Notes under the pieces: model-generated
What the model was told of the DNA's origin: nothing
Seen by the model: the letters and a program-made list of their open reading frames with translations, nothing else
Databases searched by the model: none
Source of the DNA: Thermoplasmata archaeon
GTDB taxonomy: Archaea; Thermoplasmatota; Thermoplasmata; Thermoplasmatales; Thermoplasmataceae
Direction of reading: 5' to 3'
DNA length: 36,985 nucleotides
Assembly (NCBI GenBank): GCA_021802205.1
Contig: JAKAAT010000001.1
Location: forward strand, 1 to 36,985
Shown here: positions 1 through 8,386 of the stretch, piece after piece
Numbering within the stretch: position 1 is the first letter of the stretch
How the letters are laid out: each line of letters opens with the position of its first letter
Program-made: the position numbers and the translations under genes

Positions 1-970
1 TATTGGAATTTGTATAAAGTTCCCCCAGTTGTCCATTTCCCGAAATTAAGCTGACAGCGGGCATATTCCTGTAGGATGTGTATATTTCACTAATATTTGA
101 AATGCCTTCAGCAGTATCTGTACCATGGTTGTATGCATCCTCAACTGCCTGATAATTATGGCCGTTCCAATATTCAAGCAACATGGTCATATTTGTCTTG
201 ACCGCCCTTGTGTCTGTTGCGTTGCCTGGACCGCCTATAATCAGTCCTGCATTTACAGGCAAGGAGTTTATATAATTTCCATCAATTACAAATCCATAAT
301 CAGATGATATATTGCCCGCAAAGGTGAAATTTAAAATATCGTATGAAACCCATCCATTACCGGTATTGTATTCCATCTGTATGTGCGGGAATCCTGCCTT
401 TATAAAGGAGATGCTTTTTAATTCGATCAATTTGTAACCGAAGTTATAGCATTTACCATCATTTGCCTGGAAATAATAGAAGCTAGAAGACTTAGAAGTG
501 GATATCTTACCGTTACCGTGTATAGTGCTGTTATGCATATCGGAATTGCTGGATGTGAAATTCCAGACATTATCAAAAAATGCTATCTCCTTATTGCTAG
601 TATTTATTATTGCAACATTCTGAACCCAGTAAGTATAATTTTGCCCATTTATATTAAAACGGTAATTCAGATTTAATTGGATACTCGTATCATTTGGGCA
701 ACCTGTTATGGAAGAATTGTACGTAGTAAGATTTTTGATCGATACTATTCCCTCAAACGATGTGCTATTGAGGAATAATCCTCTGCCCTGGGAATTAATC
801 CCAAAATCTACTATACCCATAGGTGCCGGTTCATTACTGATATATGAATTTGGATCAATTACAGCGGGTGAAACGCTGAGTGGTGGATGCTGTTCTTCAG
901 TATGCAGATAAAAAGTTGGAATTAACAGCATTATTGTTATAACTAATATAACAGAAATATATTTTGACAT
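1..970 (-). CDS. Thermopsin-family secreted acid protease, 3' end outside window
   Basis: Read directly from the minus strand; the track lists only shadows because the frame has no stop before position 1. About 323 residues are visible. Residues 1-22 (MSKYISVILVITIMLLIPTF...) form a signal peptide or N-terminal anchor. The block EPAPMGIVDFGI at residues 47-58 is a thermopsin (peptidase family A5) signature. Numerous N-x-S/T sequons (NST, NYT, NTS, NFT) suit a glycosylated extracellular protein. Known of the family: pepstatin-sensitive acid proteases of thermoacidophilic archaea acting outside the cell. The ATG at 968-970 is supported by a TATA-like box centred 27 nt upstream, implying a leaderless transcript. 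It diverges from the crotonase gene. The C-terminal part of the protein cannot be assessed. Family assignment is confident; protease activity is inferred. Confidence 0.88.
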   Translation of the reverse strand, partial: MSKYISVILVITIMLLIPTFYLHTEEQHPPLSVSPAVIDPNSYISNEPAPMGIVDFGINSQGRGLFLNSTSFEGIVSIKNLTTYNSSITGCPNDTSIQLNLNYRFNINGQNYTYWVQNVAIINTSNKEIAFFDNVWNFTSSNSDMHNSTIHGNGKISTSKSSSFYYFQANDGKCYNFGYKLIELKSISFIKAGFPHIQMEYNTGNGWVSYDILNFTFAGNISSDYGFVIDGNYINSLPVNAGLIIGGPGNATDTRAVKTNMTMLLEYWNGHNYQAVEDAYNHGTDTAEGISNISEIYTSYRNMPAVSLISGNGQLGELYTNSN

Positions 971-993
971 TTCTATAGATATAATAATATTGG

Positions 994-1008
994 TATAAAT
1001 ATCTTTTT
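994..1008 (-). promoter_or_regulatory. TATA/BRE-like promoter of the thermopsin gene
   Basis: On the minus strand AAAAAGATATTTATA ends 24 nt before the thermopsin ATG. A purine-rich BRE-like stretch precedes the TATA-like ATTTATA. The spacing places transcription start at or next to the ATG. Confidence 0.55.
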
Positions 1009-1114
1009 AGAAAAACAGTACGTCCATTACAATCCTAAATTCTTTAGTCTGAATCATTAAAAAGTTATAATTATCAAAATACATTTCTTATTTCAGGTGA
1101 CCTCCTTAACGGTA

Positions 1115-1134
1115 AAGCATTGGGATTCATGCTT
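1115..1134. promoter_or_regulatory. Inverted repeat AAGCAT-N8-ATGCTT upstream of the crotonase gene
   Basis: A perfect 6-bp inverted repeat with an 8-nt spacer lies 40-59 nt before the crotonase ATG, just upstream of the AT-rich promoter region. It could be an operator for an acyl-CoA-responsive regulator, but repeats this short also arise by chance in AT-rich DNA. Confidence 0.25.
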
Positions 1135-1173
1135 AAAAGTTAATTTAATATTATAATTATACATTTTAGTACA

Positions 1174-1935
1174 ATGGATGATGTAATTATTACTAAAAAG
1201 GAGAGGATAACTGTCATATCGATAAATCGCCCGGATGTAAGAAATGCCATAAATTATAAAACTTCCAGACTACTGCAGAAAGCCATGGAAGAATTTAATT
1301 TCGACAGTGCCCAGCATGTAGCCATTATAACAGGAACTGATGGAAACTTCTCTGCAGGGGCAGACTTATCAGATGCGAAAAAGATGAGTGAAGAAGTACT
1401 AAATGAAAATGGACCCATGGGATTTACAAGAATGATTTTTCAAAAACCGGTTATAGCTGCCATAGAAGGATACTGTGTTGCTGGTGGTCTGGAGATGGCA
1501 CTTGCTGCTGATATAAGAATTGCTGAAAAGAATTCAAAATTTGGATTCCTGGAAAGGCGTTTCGGAGTGCCCCTGATCGATGGAGGTACACAGCGGCTTC
1601 CAGCAATAATAGGACTCGGAAGGGCCCTTGACATGATTCTTACTGGAAAGCTTATCTCCGGAGAAGAGGCATATGGTATTGGATTAGTCAATTATATTAC
1701 CGATAAAGGAAAAACCCTGGAAAAAGCCATGGAAATTGGCAAGCTTATTGACTCTTTTCCGTGGACAACTGTAATAAATGATAGACTTTCACTAATTCAC
1801 GGAATTTCTGAATCACTGAAAGATGGACTTAGAATTGAGGCAGAGTTAGGTAAAAAAACCATTGACAGTGGTGTTGTTCAAAATGGTGCAGAAAAATTTT
1901 TATCTGGTTCTGGCAGGCACGGAACAAGGGAATAA
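1174..1935 (+). CDS. Enoyl-CoA hydratase/isomerase (crotonase) family protein
   Basis: 253 residues, the normal size of a single-domain crotonase. The oxyanion-hole segments are present: FSAGADL (residues 59-65) and GYCVAGGLEMALAADI (99-114). E107 and E127 sit where the two catalytic glutamates of enoyl-CoA hydratase are found (GGLE, and FLERRFG before GGTQRL), so hydration of 2-enoyl-CoA thioesters is plausible. Cytosolic. The ATG at 1174 is preceded by AT-rich DNA and no Shine-Dalgarno, so the transcript is probably leaderless. It converges with the HpaB-family gene and sits beside acyl-CoA ligases and an acyl-CoA dehydrogenase, which points to fatty-acid or aromatic-acid breakdown. Exact substrate is unknown. 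Confidence 0.9.
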   Translation: MDDVIITKKERITVISINRPDVRNAINYKTSRLLQKAMEEFNFDSAQHVAIITGTDGNFSAGADLSDAKKMSEEVLNENGPMGFTRMIFQKPVIAAIEGYCVAGGLEMALAADIRIAEKNSKFGFLERRFGVPLIDGGTQRLPAIIGLGRALDMILTGKLISGEEAYGIGLVNYITDKGKTLEKAMEIGKLIDSFPWTTVINDRLSLIHGISESLKDGLRIEAELGKKTIDSGVVQNGAEKFLSGSGRHGTRE

Positions 1936-1952
1936 AAATCATGAATTTATAA

Positions 1953-3404
1953 TTAAAGGTTATCCTTTATCCCGGCAGCATATTTTCCCAGTGCTATACT
2001 CTCGGAGTAATCATAGGATCGATTCAATTCCAGTATACTTGCCTCTATTGAACCCTCTGCGTGAATCATGCCTGCAAGATAAAGAGCCCCAAAAGATGAT
2101 ATAAATTCCCTCAGAGTCTGAAAAACCTTAACCCTGTCTAGAGTTTCATCTTTATTTCTTCCCGTGAGATATTTTAATAGTATTTTCCTCTCTTCGGGAT
2201 TTTCAAAATCTTCATAAGACGGAAGTGTTGCAACTATTCCACCGGCTATATCAACTATATTTTTTATTACTTCTGTATAGTTTTCATTGGCAAACAGTTT
2301 TCCAACATTGGTATACACTATATTTGGAATAGCCAGTTTAGATGATTTATCATAACTGCATTTATAAGCCGCTGCTATTGCATTTGCTTTCAGGGTTTCT
2401 TTGTATTTTATTAGCACTGAAAGGTTCCTTCTTATGTTTGATTTTTCGGCCACTCCGTTATATTCTGCAAGCAGTTTACCAGTACCTATAAGAAAATCAC
2501 CCAGGGCAGCCCGGTAAGATAGAGCAGTAAATCTATGAAATGTTGGGAACATCATGGCAAGGAATCCTGCGAAGTCGTATTCTCCATTGAGAAATATTCT
2601 ATCATTGGGTATGAAAACATTATCAAATACTGTAATAGTTTCTACTTCTACATTTTTTCTTCCTATGACTGAAAGTGTATCATTTGCCACTGTTTCAACT
2701 TCCTTCAATGGTCGGGCAAACATGGTTATTCCCTTTGTATTAGCAGGTATTGCAAAAGCCACTGCATAATCCATATCATCTGCCCCCATGTTCCTAGTAG
2801 GTATTACTAGAAGTTCATTGGCGGCTATAGACTGGGTAGTATGTGCCTTTGTACCGGACACATATATTCCATTTTTATCCCTTTTAACAATATGCACATA
2901 CATATCAGGGTCATTTTGTTCTGATGGCTTCAGGGATCTGTCTCCTTTCATATCTGTCTGGGCCAGTGCAAGGCTAAGGTCCTTCCCGGCGGCATATGTG
3001 TAAAATTTCATTACGTTTTCATAATAATTGGTTTGATATTTTTCATCAATTCTTCTTGTTACATACATTAAGGCAAAAATGGCGTCAGTTCCTATAGCCT
3101 TGACAATATTGAACTGCCCTCTCCCAATTCTTGTAGTTTCGTATATTAGATCATGCCGCTGCATCAGTTCATCGGTATTTTTGGGAATTCTGTAAAAAGA
3201 ACTTATATTCCCCAGTTTATCATCCATGTAACATGTAATTCCTTTATAATTGGCATCGAATTGTAATTTATATATAGAGGAAGCATGTTCCACCGGAACT
3301 TTTAATGCAATATGCTCTGTAACATTCTCGACCTTTTTCCCACGATAGTAAACAACTCTTCCATCATTGAGGCTTTTTCTATATTCCTCTGCTGAAATAA
3401 CCAT
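1953..3404 (-). CDS. HpaB / 4-hydroxybutyryl-CoA dehydratase family flavoprotein
   Basis: About 483 residues, full length for the 4-hydroxyphenylacetate 3-hydroxylase (HpaB) superfamily, which has an acyl-CoA-dehydrogenase-like fold. N-terminal SAEEYRKSLNDGRVVYYRGKKVENV and the central TKAHTTQSIAANELLVIPTR block are family-like. Clostridial 4-hydroxybutyryl-CoA dehydratase binds a [4Fe-4S] cluster through three cysteines and a histidine. This protein has only two cysteines (in GITCYMDD and AYKCSYDK), neither in the expected places, and the segment after FHRF carries TALSYRAALGD with no cysteine. A flavin monooxygenase role, or an unknown FAD reaction, therefore fits better than the dehydratase. 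The track starts at 3410. The second ATG at 3404 is preferred because the TATA-like TTAAATAAT is centred 24 nt before it. Divergent from an acyl-CoA ligase. Confidence 0.82.
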   Translation of the reverse strand: MVISAEEYRKSLNDGRVVYYRGKKVENVTEHIALKVPVEHASSIYKLQFDANYKGITCYMDDKLGNISSFYRIPKNTDELMQRHDLIYETTRIGRGQFNIVKAIGTDAIFALMYVTRRIDEKYQTNYYENVMKFYTYAAGKDLSLALAQTDMKGDRSLKPSEQNDPDMYVHIVKRDKNGIYVSGTKAHTTQSIAANELLVIPTRNMGADDMDYAVAFAIPANTKGITMFARPLKEVETVANDTLSVIGRKNVEVETITVFDNVFIPNDRIFLNGEYDFAGFLAMMFPTFHRFTALSYRAALGDFLIGTGKLLAEYNGVAEKSNIRRNLSVLIKYKETLKANAIAAAYKCSYDKSSKLAIPNIVYTNVGKLFANENYTEVIKNIVDIAGGIVATLPSYEDFENPEERKILLKYLTGRNKDETLDRVKVFQTLREFISSFGALYLAGMIHAEGSIEASILELNRSYDYSESIALGKYAAGIKDNL

Positions 3405-3445
3405 GAACATTTAATATAATTCTATTATTTAATTTTCTTATTAAC

Positions 3446-3457
3446 CGATAAGTATCG
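3446..3457. promoter_or_regulatory. Palindrome CGATA-AG-TATCG between divergent genes
   Basis: A 12-bp near-palindrome with 5-bp arms lies between the divergent HpaB-family and acyl-CoA ligase promoters. The position suits a shared operator. No regulator is encoded next to it. Confidence 0.3.
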
Positions 3458-3496
3458 ATTTATCCTTTATAGGTCTATAATGTAATTCTGAATAAA

Positions 3497-3504
3497 TTTA
3501 AATA
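3497..3504 (+). promoter_or_regulatory. TATA box of the acyl-CoA ligase gene
   Basis: TTTAAATA centred about 25 nt before the ATG at 3526, with no Shine-Dalgarno between them. This fits leaderless transcription. Confidence 0.5.
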
Positions 3505-3525
3505 CATTTATATTTTTATTTCTCT

Positions 3526-5175
3526 ATGGAAAAATATGAATGGTTCAAAATCTGGCCAAATTATCTGCCTTATACTATAGACTATCCAGATATGAATATA
3601 TGGAAGATGATGGAGATATCGTCCTCCCTATATGGAACTAAAGATGCAGCGATATATTATGGAAATCATATAAAGTATAGTGAAATTAGCGAGGACATTA
3701 ATAACTTATCGTTGTACATAAAATCCATTGGAATCAGGAAAGGTGACAGGATTGGAATAATGATGCAGAATTCGCCACATTTCATAATCTCTTTTTTCGC
3801 CATAGCACGGGCCGGTGCCACAATAGTTCTTATGAGCCCAGCACTTGATTACAGCACTGCCTCCTATATTGTAAAAGAAACAGATATGAAAATGATAATC
3901 ACAACCTCTGAACTTGTGAAAATCCCTGAAAAACTGAATACTGAATTCCATATACCCTTTGTCTGTGGATCACTTCGTGACTATATTAAAGACCCAGATA
4001 TTCCAGTTCCAGAATTCATAATGTCCGAATACTCAATCTCTGGTATACCTTGGAAAGAAGTTATAAAACATAGAAAGGGAGAATTAGAGTATAATTCAGA
4101 AATGGATGATGAAGCCCTGATAGCATATACATCTGGTACCACAGGGATACCAAAAGGATGTGTGCACACCAATAAATCTGTAATAGCAAATGCCATGGGT
4201 GCTTCCATATGGAGACGACTAACATCATCAGCAAATGAACTCGGTGCTGCACCGTTTTTCCATGTAACAGGCTTGGCATTTTCCATGCTATCCCCTATAT
4301 TCGCCGGGGCCACTGTTACAATTTTAACCAGATGGAATAGTGAGGCTGCAATCGAGGCTATTGAGAAATACAGAATAACACATTTTGTTTCAGTTGCACC
4401 CATGATAGTTGATCTTTTGAACCAGAAAGATTTAGGGAAAAGGGATTTTTCATCAATGAGATTCATAGGCGGTGGTGGAGCGGCAATGCCTAGGGTGCTT
4501 GCGGAAAAAATGGAAGATTTGTTCCATATACCATTTGTGGAGGGCTATGGCATGACCGAGGCAATGGGACAGACACATATAAATCCACCCGAGCACAGAA
4601 AACTCCAGTGTATAGGCATCCCGCAGTTCGGATACGATGCAAGGATAATTTCCACAGAAACAGGCAGGGTTGTAAAGGGGGAAACAGGAGAAATCGTTGT
4701 TAGCGGACCGAGCCTTTTCAAAGGCTACCTTAACAAACCAGACGATACAGAAAAAGCATTTATATACATTGATGGTAAAAAATTCCTTAGAACTGGAGAC
4801 ATAGGATATATGGATGAAGAGGGGTCATTTTTCGTTGTGGACAGGGTAAAGAGAATGGTTAACCGTGCTGGATTCAAAGTCTGGCCTGCTGAAATTGATA
4901 GCCTCATGCTACGGCATCCGCACATACTTGAGGTGTGTACAGTAGGAACACCTGATCATAGAACAGGAGAAGAAGTCAAGGCGTTTATTGTTCTGAAAGA
5001 TTCAGGAAAGAATAGAAAAATAAAAGAAATTGACATTGTGACGTGGGCAAAGGAAAATATCGGTGGTTATAAATATCCTCATATTATAGAATTTACGGAT
5101 TCTCTTCCTAAAACTGCTTCAGGAAAGGTTGACTGGAAAAAATTACAGGATATGGAGAGAGAAAAATCAACTTAA
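3526..5175 (+). CDS. AMP-forming acyl-CoA synthetase (ANL superfamily)
   Basis: 549 residues, standard length. It activates a carboxylic acid to an acyl-adenylate and then the CoA thioester. Adenylation motifs appear in order: YTSGTTGIPKGCVHT (about residues 200-214), GYGMTEAMGQTH (about 341), TGDIGYMDEEGSFFVVDR (about 423) and the C-terminal ASGKVDWKKL whose lysine is the usual catalytic one (about 533). Medium- or long-chain fatty acids or aryl acids are all possible. It diverges from the HpaB-family gene across a short region with a palindrome, and converges with the MFS gene. ATG chosen because a TATA box is centred 25 nt upstream. One of three AMP-dependent ligases in the window. Confidence 0.92.
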   Translation: MEKYEWFKIWPNYLPYTIDYPDMNIWKMMEISSSLYGTKDAAIYYGNHIKYSEISEDINNLSLYIKSIGIRKGDRIGIMMQNSPHFIISFFAIARAGATIVLMSPALDYSTASYIVKETDMKMIITTSELVKIPEKLNTEFHIPFVCGSLRDYIKDPDIPVPEFIMSEYSISGIPWKEVIKHRKGELEYNSEMDDEALIAYTSGTTGIPKGCVHTNKSVIANAMGASIWRRLTSSANELGAAPFFHVTGLAFSMLSPIFAGATVTILTRWNSEAAIEAIEKYRITHFVSVAPMIVDLLNQKDLGKRDFSSMRFIGGGGAAMPRVLAEKMEDLFHIPFVEGYGMTEAMGQTHINPPEHRKLQCIGIPQFGYDARIISTETGRVVKGETGEIVVSGPSLFKGYLNKPDDTEKAFIYIDGKKFLRTGDIGYMDEEGSFFVVDRVKRMVNRAGFKVWPAEIDSLMLRHPHILEVCTVGTPDHRTGEEVKAFIVLKDSGKNRKIKEIDIVTWAKENIGGYKYPHIIEFTDSLPKTASGKVDWKKLQDMEREKST

Positions 5176-5200
5176 TTCCAACAATTTAATTATTTCTATT

Positions 5201-6655
5201 TCATTTTCCACCGCTCTGGTTTGATTCGGCGACAATGACTTTCTTGCTCTTTATTCCTGTGATAAATGACATTATTGCCCCGATAATTAAAACTATCATG
5301 GAAACCAGAAGTGCAGAGTGGAGACCTATCACAAATTTAGATGATACATTCCCCTCCAACTTATCCAAGCCCAGAAACACTTCGAATGTAACATATCTGG
5401 GCACCGTAGACGCTGCTACTGTTATTGCAATTACATAGCTGAGAAGAGTGCCTATATTCGTAAGTGTTCTCAGAAGCCCGGATGAAGAACCATAGAGCTC
5501 CCTGGGAGAATTTGACATGACAGAACTTGTATTCGAGGGCCAGAACATTGAACCTCCAAGTCCCGTAATTATGGATCCGACTATGACCAGATATATTGGG
5601 CTAGTAACACCAAGAAACAGATAAACAACTATACCCATGGCCATGATTAAAATTCCGGTGCCTGCAACTATGCCAGGAGGAACTTTATCTGATAATCTGC
5701 CCATTTTAGGGGATAGCAGGCTTGATAAGAGATATCCTGGCACTAGTATCAGTGATGCATCAAATGGAGAGAAGCCTCTTACACCCTGCAAATACATAAT
5801 TAAAATAAATAGCACCGAAAGGAATCCTATTGCCTGATGTGTCGCTGCCATCAGCGATAGCGATAACTTTCTGTTTTTAAATGCTCTTGTGTCTATAACA
5901 GGGCTTTTAGACCTTTTTTCTATAATGGCGAATGGGATTAGAATTATAAGTCCCGCTATGACCATAGAGATATTTGTTAAATTGGCACCCAGAGAAGCAA
6001 CCTCCACAGCACCGTATGATATTAATCCCAGTATAGCAATTATGAGTGCTGTGCCGGTGTAATCTATTTTTACTGTGGATTTTCTGTTGTCTTTGATATA
6101 CTTTTCAGCCATGTAAAATCCTATTAAGCCTATGGGCACATTTATGTAAAATATGTACCTCCATCCTATGAAAGTAGTAATAACGCCGCCAAGAATTATT
6201 CCTAAAACTCCGCCTATGCTCCATCCCATACTGGTAATTCCGAAGGCTCTGCCCCTTTCGCCGGCAGTAAAGTAGTCTGCTATGATTGCATTGCTGTTTG
6301 CCTGAAGAAGTACTGCACCGAAACCCTGCACGATTCTTGATAGAATAAGAAAATCCACATTTGGAGATGCACCGGCCATTCCAGAACCCACTATAAATAC
6401 TATGAATCCTGCATTGAAAATTCTTCCTCGTCCGAAAATATCTCCCAGTTTCCCCATCTGTGTTGTTAAAGTGGCGAGCACCAGAAGATATACGAGGATT
6501 ACCCATATGGTATCCAGAAATGGTGCCTTTAAATCCACCGTCATTGTTGGCAGTGCCAGAAGCACTATTGTTGTGTCTATTGCAGACATCAGCATTCCGA
6601 TTAATACACTGATTAAAATAAAAGTACGTTTTCTATCTTCCGATTGCTCATTCAT
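5201..6655 (-). CDS. MFS efflux transporter, 14-helix DHA2 (EmrB/QacA) type
   Basis: 484 residues with about 14 hydrophobic segments. Motif D1-like IDTTIVLLALPTM (residues 26-38), motif A GKLGDIFGRGR (68-78) and the antiporter motif C region GWSIGGVLGIILGG (144-157) mark a proton-coupled drug/H+ antiporter in the cytoplasmic membrane. In an acidophile it could export organic acids or other toxic compounds; the substrate cannot be read from sequence. Unlike its neighbours it seems to have a 5' leader: GAAGTGAT, a Shine-Dalgarno-like site, precedes the ATG by 3 nt, and the nearest good TATA-like DNA is about 90-105 nt upstream. It converges with the acyl-CoA ligase. Confidence 0.9.
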   Translation of the reverse strand: MNEQSEDRKRTFILISVLIGMLMSAIDTTIVLLALPTMTVDLKAPFLDTIWVILVYLLVLATLTTQMGKLGDIFGRGRIFNAGFIVFIVGSGMAGASPNVDFLILSRIVQGFGAVLLQANSNAIIADYFTAGERGRAFGITSMGWSIGGVLGIILGGVITTFIGWRYIFYINVPIGLIGFYMAEKYIKDNRKSTVKIDYTGTALIIAILGLISYGAVEVASLGANLTNISMVIAGLIILIPFAIIEKRSKSPVIDTRAFKNRKLSLSLMAATHQAIGFLSVLFILIMYLQGVRGFSPFDASLILVPGYLLSSLLSPKMGRLSDKVPPGIVAGTGILIMAMGIVVYLFLGVTSPIYLVIVGSIITGLGGSMFWPSNTSSVMSNSPRELYGSSSGLLRTLTNIGTLLSYVIAITVAASTVPRYVTFEVFLGLDKLEGNVSSKFVIGLHSALLVSMIVLIIGAIMSFITGIKSKKVIVAESNQSGGK

Positions 6656-6668
6656 CTAATCACTTCTC

Positions 6669-6684
6669 GCAGTCGGGTCACTGC
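6669..6684 (-). promoter_or_regulatory. GC-rich hairpin in the MFS leader
   Basis: GCAGT-CGGGTC-ACTGC is a perfect 5-bp inverted repeat within an unusually GC-rich patch (about 6661-6705) of an otherwise very AT-rich gap. It lies just upstream of the MFS Shine-Dalgarno (6659-6666). It could be an operator or a leader hairpin controlling translation. Confidence 0.35.
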
Positions 6685-6830
6685 AGCGGGATCTAAAAAT
6701 CCCATATTCCCTTTAACTGGAATAAGAGAGTAGTTATCAATTTAATTTAAATATTTTGTAAAAAAGTCAAGAACTTAAAATTTAACTTTATATTGAACAA
6801 AATTTTCGCAATAAAATAATAAATTTATGA

Positions 6831-7184
6831 TCACATAAATTTAGATATTTTCTGAATTGATTCTTGCGGCATTCTCTGCATGGCACTCTGCATCATTTTC
6901 ATATCTCTTTTCTGTAAGTCCGGTGGGAGTTCGGAATTAGCCTGCATACGTAGTGCCACAAAGCCCTTCAACTGTTCATCACTAAAGCCTGATGCAATTC
7001 CCATGTTTGTCATGCAGAGACCGATATATGTCTCATCATCGGTTTTATTCATTTCTGTTATTAAATCTCTCATAGCCTTTACCTTACTGGCATCGTTCTC
7101 CTTGAACATTTCTGCAAATAACTTCTGCATGGCTTTTTCTCTTTCATCTGGTTTCATTTTTGCAATTTTCACTATATCATCCAT
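6831..7184 (-). CDS. Small helical protein of unknown function
   Basis: 117 residues from the ATG at 7184. Not recognised. It is highly charged and Met-rich (MKMMQSAMQRMPQES near the C-terminus), with no signal peptide, membrane segment or cysteine pair apart from a lone Cys, and looks entirely alpha-helical and cytosolic. The track's start at 7193 is a TTG. The ATG at 7184 is preferred because TTTATTTAT is centred 29 nt upstream of it and only 20 nt from the TTG. It lies upstream of the MFS gene on the same strand with a 175-nt gap that holds separate promoter-like DNA, so co-transcription is uncertain. Confidence 0.65.
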   Translation of the reverse strand: MDDIVKIAKMKPDEREKAMQKLFAEMFKENDASKVKAMRDLITEMNKTDDETYIGLCMTNMGIASGFSDEQLKGFVALRMQANSELPPDLQKRDMKMMQSAMQRMPQESIQKISKFM

Positions 7185-7208
7185 ATTTATCAAATCAGGA
7201 TATAATAG

Positions 7209-7217
7209 ATAAATAAA
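7209..7217 (-). promoter_or_regulatory. TATA-like box of the 117-aa unknown gene
   Basis: Minus-strand TTTATTTAT centred 29 nt before the ATG at 7184; it favours that ATG over the TTG at 7193. Confidence 0.4.
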
Positions 7218-7313
7218 AATATTTTCCTTACTGATTAGTCATATCTATGAAATTTGTTATGTATAATACGCTACATTTTTAATAATTAAAACGAATAAAT
7301 TCTAAAATTTATA

Positions 7314-8252
7314 TCATTCCGTAATTTTATACATATATACGTTATTTATATATCTATTTTCGATAATTCCATTGTTTTCCATATACTTTAAATGTGCTAT
7401 GGTTTCCATTACTGCGAAGTTTTGCTCCATGTAGTTCATATCCATTAATTTGCGATTCTTGCTCCACTCAATAGTTGATGCTAGTTCAAATGCCGTTATC
7501 CAATTAGAAAGATGCGATTTCATTGCTTCTATTCTTCTCTGATGATGCTGTATAATTTCATCTATTCTCCCGGAAAAATCATCAATATTGTCTCTGTGCC
7601 CCGGATAACCTGTTTTAACTACATATTTCTGAATCTTTTTGAGGCTTTCAATGTACATACCGAGATAATCCACACCATTGCTGTACACGCTAATATTAGG
7701 GGATATATTTTTCAGTACATGGTCCCCGGTAATCATCGCCTGAATATCCTTAAGATATATGGCTACGGATCCTGGAGAATGCCCGGGCACATCTATAATT
7801 TCGGTATCTTTGAGGTTAAAATCTCTGATTATATTCAAATCCAGCGCAGAATAATAATTTATAAATTTAATAATGGGATTTCCCTCCAGAATTTTATTAA
7901 ATAGACCCTCGGGAACACCATTTGAGATCATCAGAGTCCTATAATCCCTGAAATATTCATCCTTATTATCAGTTATGTATTTAATTGCATTGTAATCATT
8001 TTCTGAGATATACACAGGAATTCTGTGATTTTTTGTAAGATAAAGTGCACCTCCTATATGATCTATATGTAAATGGGTTATGATACAGAAGTCTATTTTA
8101 TCCAGTTCCACGCCATTTTTTAATTCTCTGTAACTATTTTCAGACATTCCTGTATCAACAATATAATTTGCATTACCTGAAACATGATATATATTGGCTG
8201 TTTTGAGTGCCCTAATCTCTATGGGTACGGTAATTTTTTCAATAGAATTCAT
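7314..8252 (-). CDS. Metallo-beta-lactamase-fold hydrolase with C-terminal helical domain
   Basis: 312 residues. The zinc-binding motif THLHIDH (residues 59-65) is intact. Further ligand positions follow: H158 in DVPGHSPGS, D177 in ITGDH and H219 in GYPGHRD. This is the glyoxalase-II-like layout, so a cytosolic thioester, ester or lactone hydrolase is likely. After about residue 225 comes a helical extension ending in a winged-helix-like segment (AHLKYMENNGIIENR), seen in several MBL proteins near lipid-metabolism genes. The ATG at 8252 has AT-rich TATA-like DNA (AATAATTAATTA) about 23-33 nt upstream. Divergent from an MFS gene across a 134-nt region with an inverted repeat. Substrate unknown; an acyl-CoA-derived compound is only a guess from context. 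Confidence 0.85.
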   Translation of the reverse strand: MNSIEKITVPIEIRALKTANIYHVSGNANYIVDTGMSENSYRELKNGVELDKIDFCIITHLHIDHIGGALYLTKNHRIPVYISENDYNAIKYITDNKDEYFRDYRTLMISNGVPEGLFNKILEGNPIIKFINYYSALDLNIIRDFNLKDTEIIDVPGHSPGSVAIYLKDIQAMITGDHVLKNISPNISVYSNGVDYLGMYIESLKKIQKYVVKTGYPGHRDNIDDFSGRIDEIIQHHQRRIEAMKSHLSNWITAFELASTIEWSKNRKLMDMNYMEQNFAVMETIAHLKYMENNGIIENRYINNVYMYKITE

Positions 8253-8301
8253 AGTGGTTTATGGCATGAGAGGTAATTAATTATTCTCAGTGGATATATA
8301 C

Positions 8302-8322
8302 TCCATGAAATAATTACATGGA
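8302..8322. promoter_or_regulatory. Inverted repeat TCCATG-N9-CATGGA in a divergent promoter region
   Basis: Perfect 6-bp arms with a 9-nt spacer between the MBL hydrolase and the MFS gene. The position suits an operator acting on both promoters. Confidence 0.3.
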
Positions 8323-8386
8323 CCCTTCTTTTGTGATATATATTTCATTGATAAATTATTAATGGTATTTCACACTTAACTTCTAA

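Noticed and set aside
125-911. Plus-strand frames at 125-307 and 708-911
   Set aside because: They are shadows of the minus-strand thermopsin gene, which has a signal peptide and family motif.
3981-4466. 161-aa minus-strand frame
   Set aside because: Antisense shadow within the acyl-CoA ligase, whose motifs are all in the plus frame.
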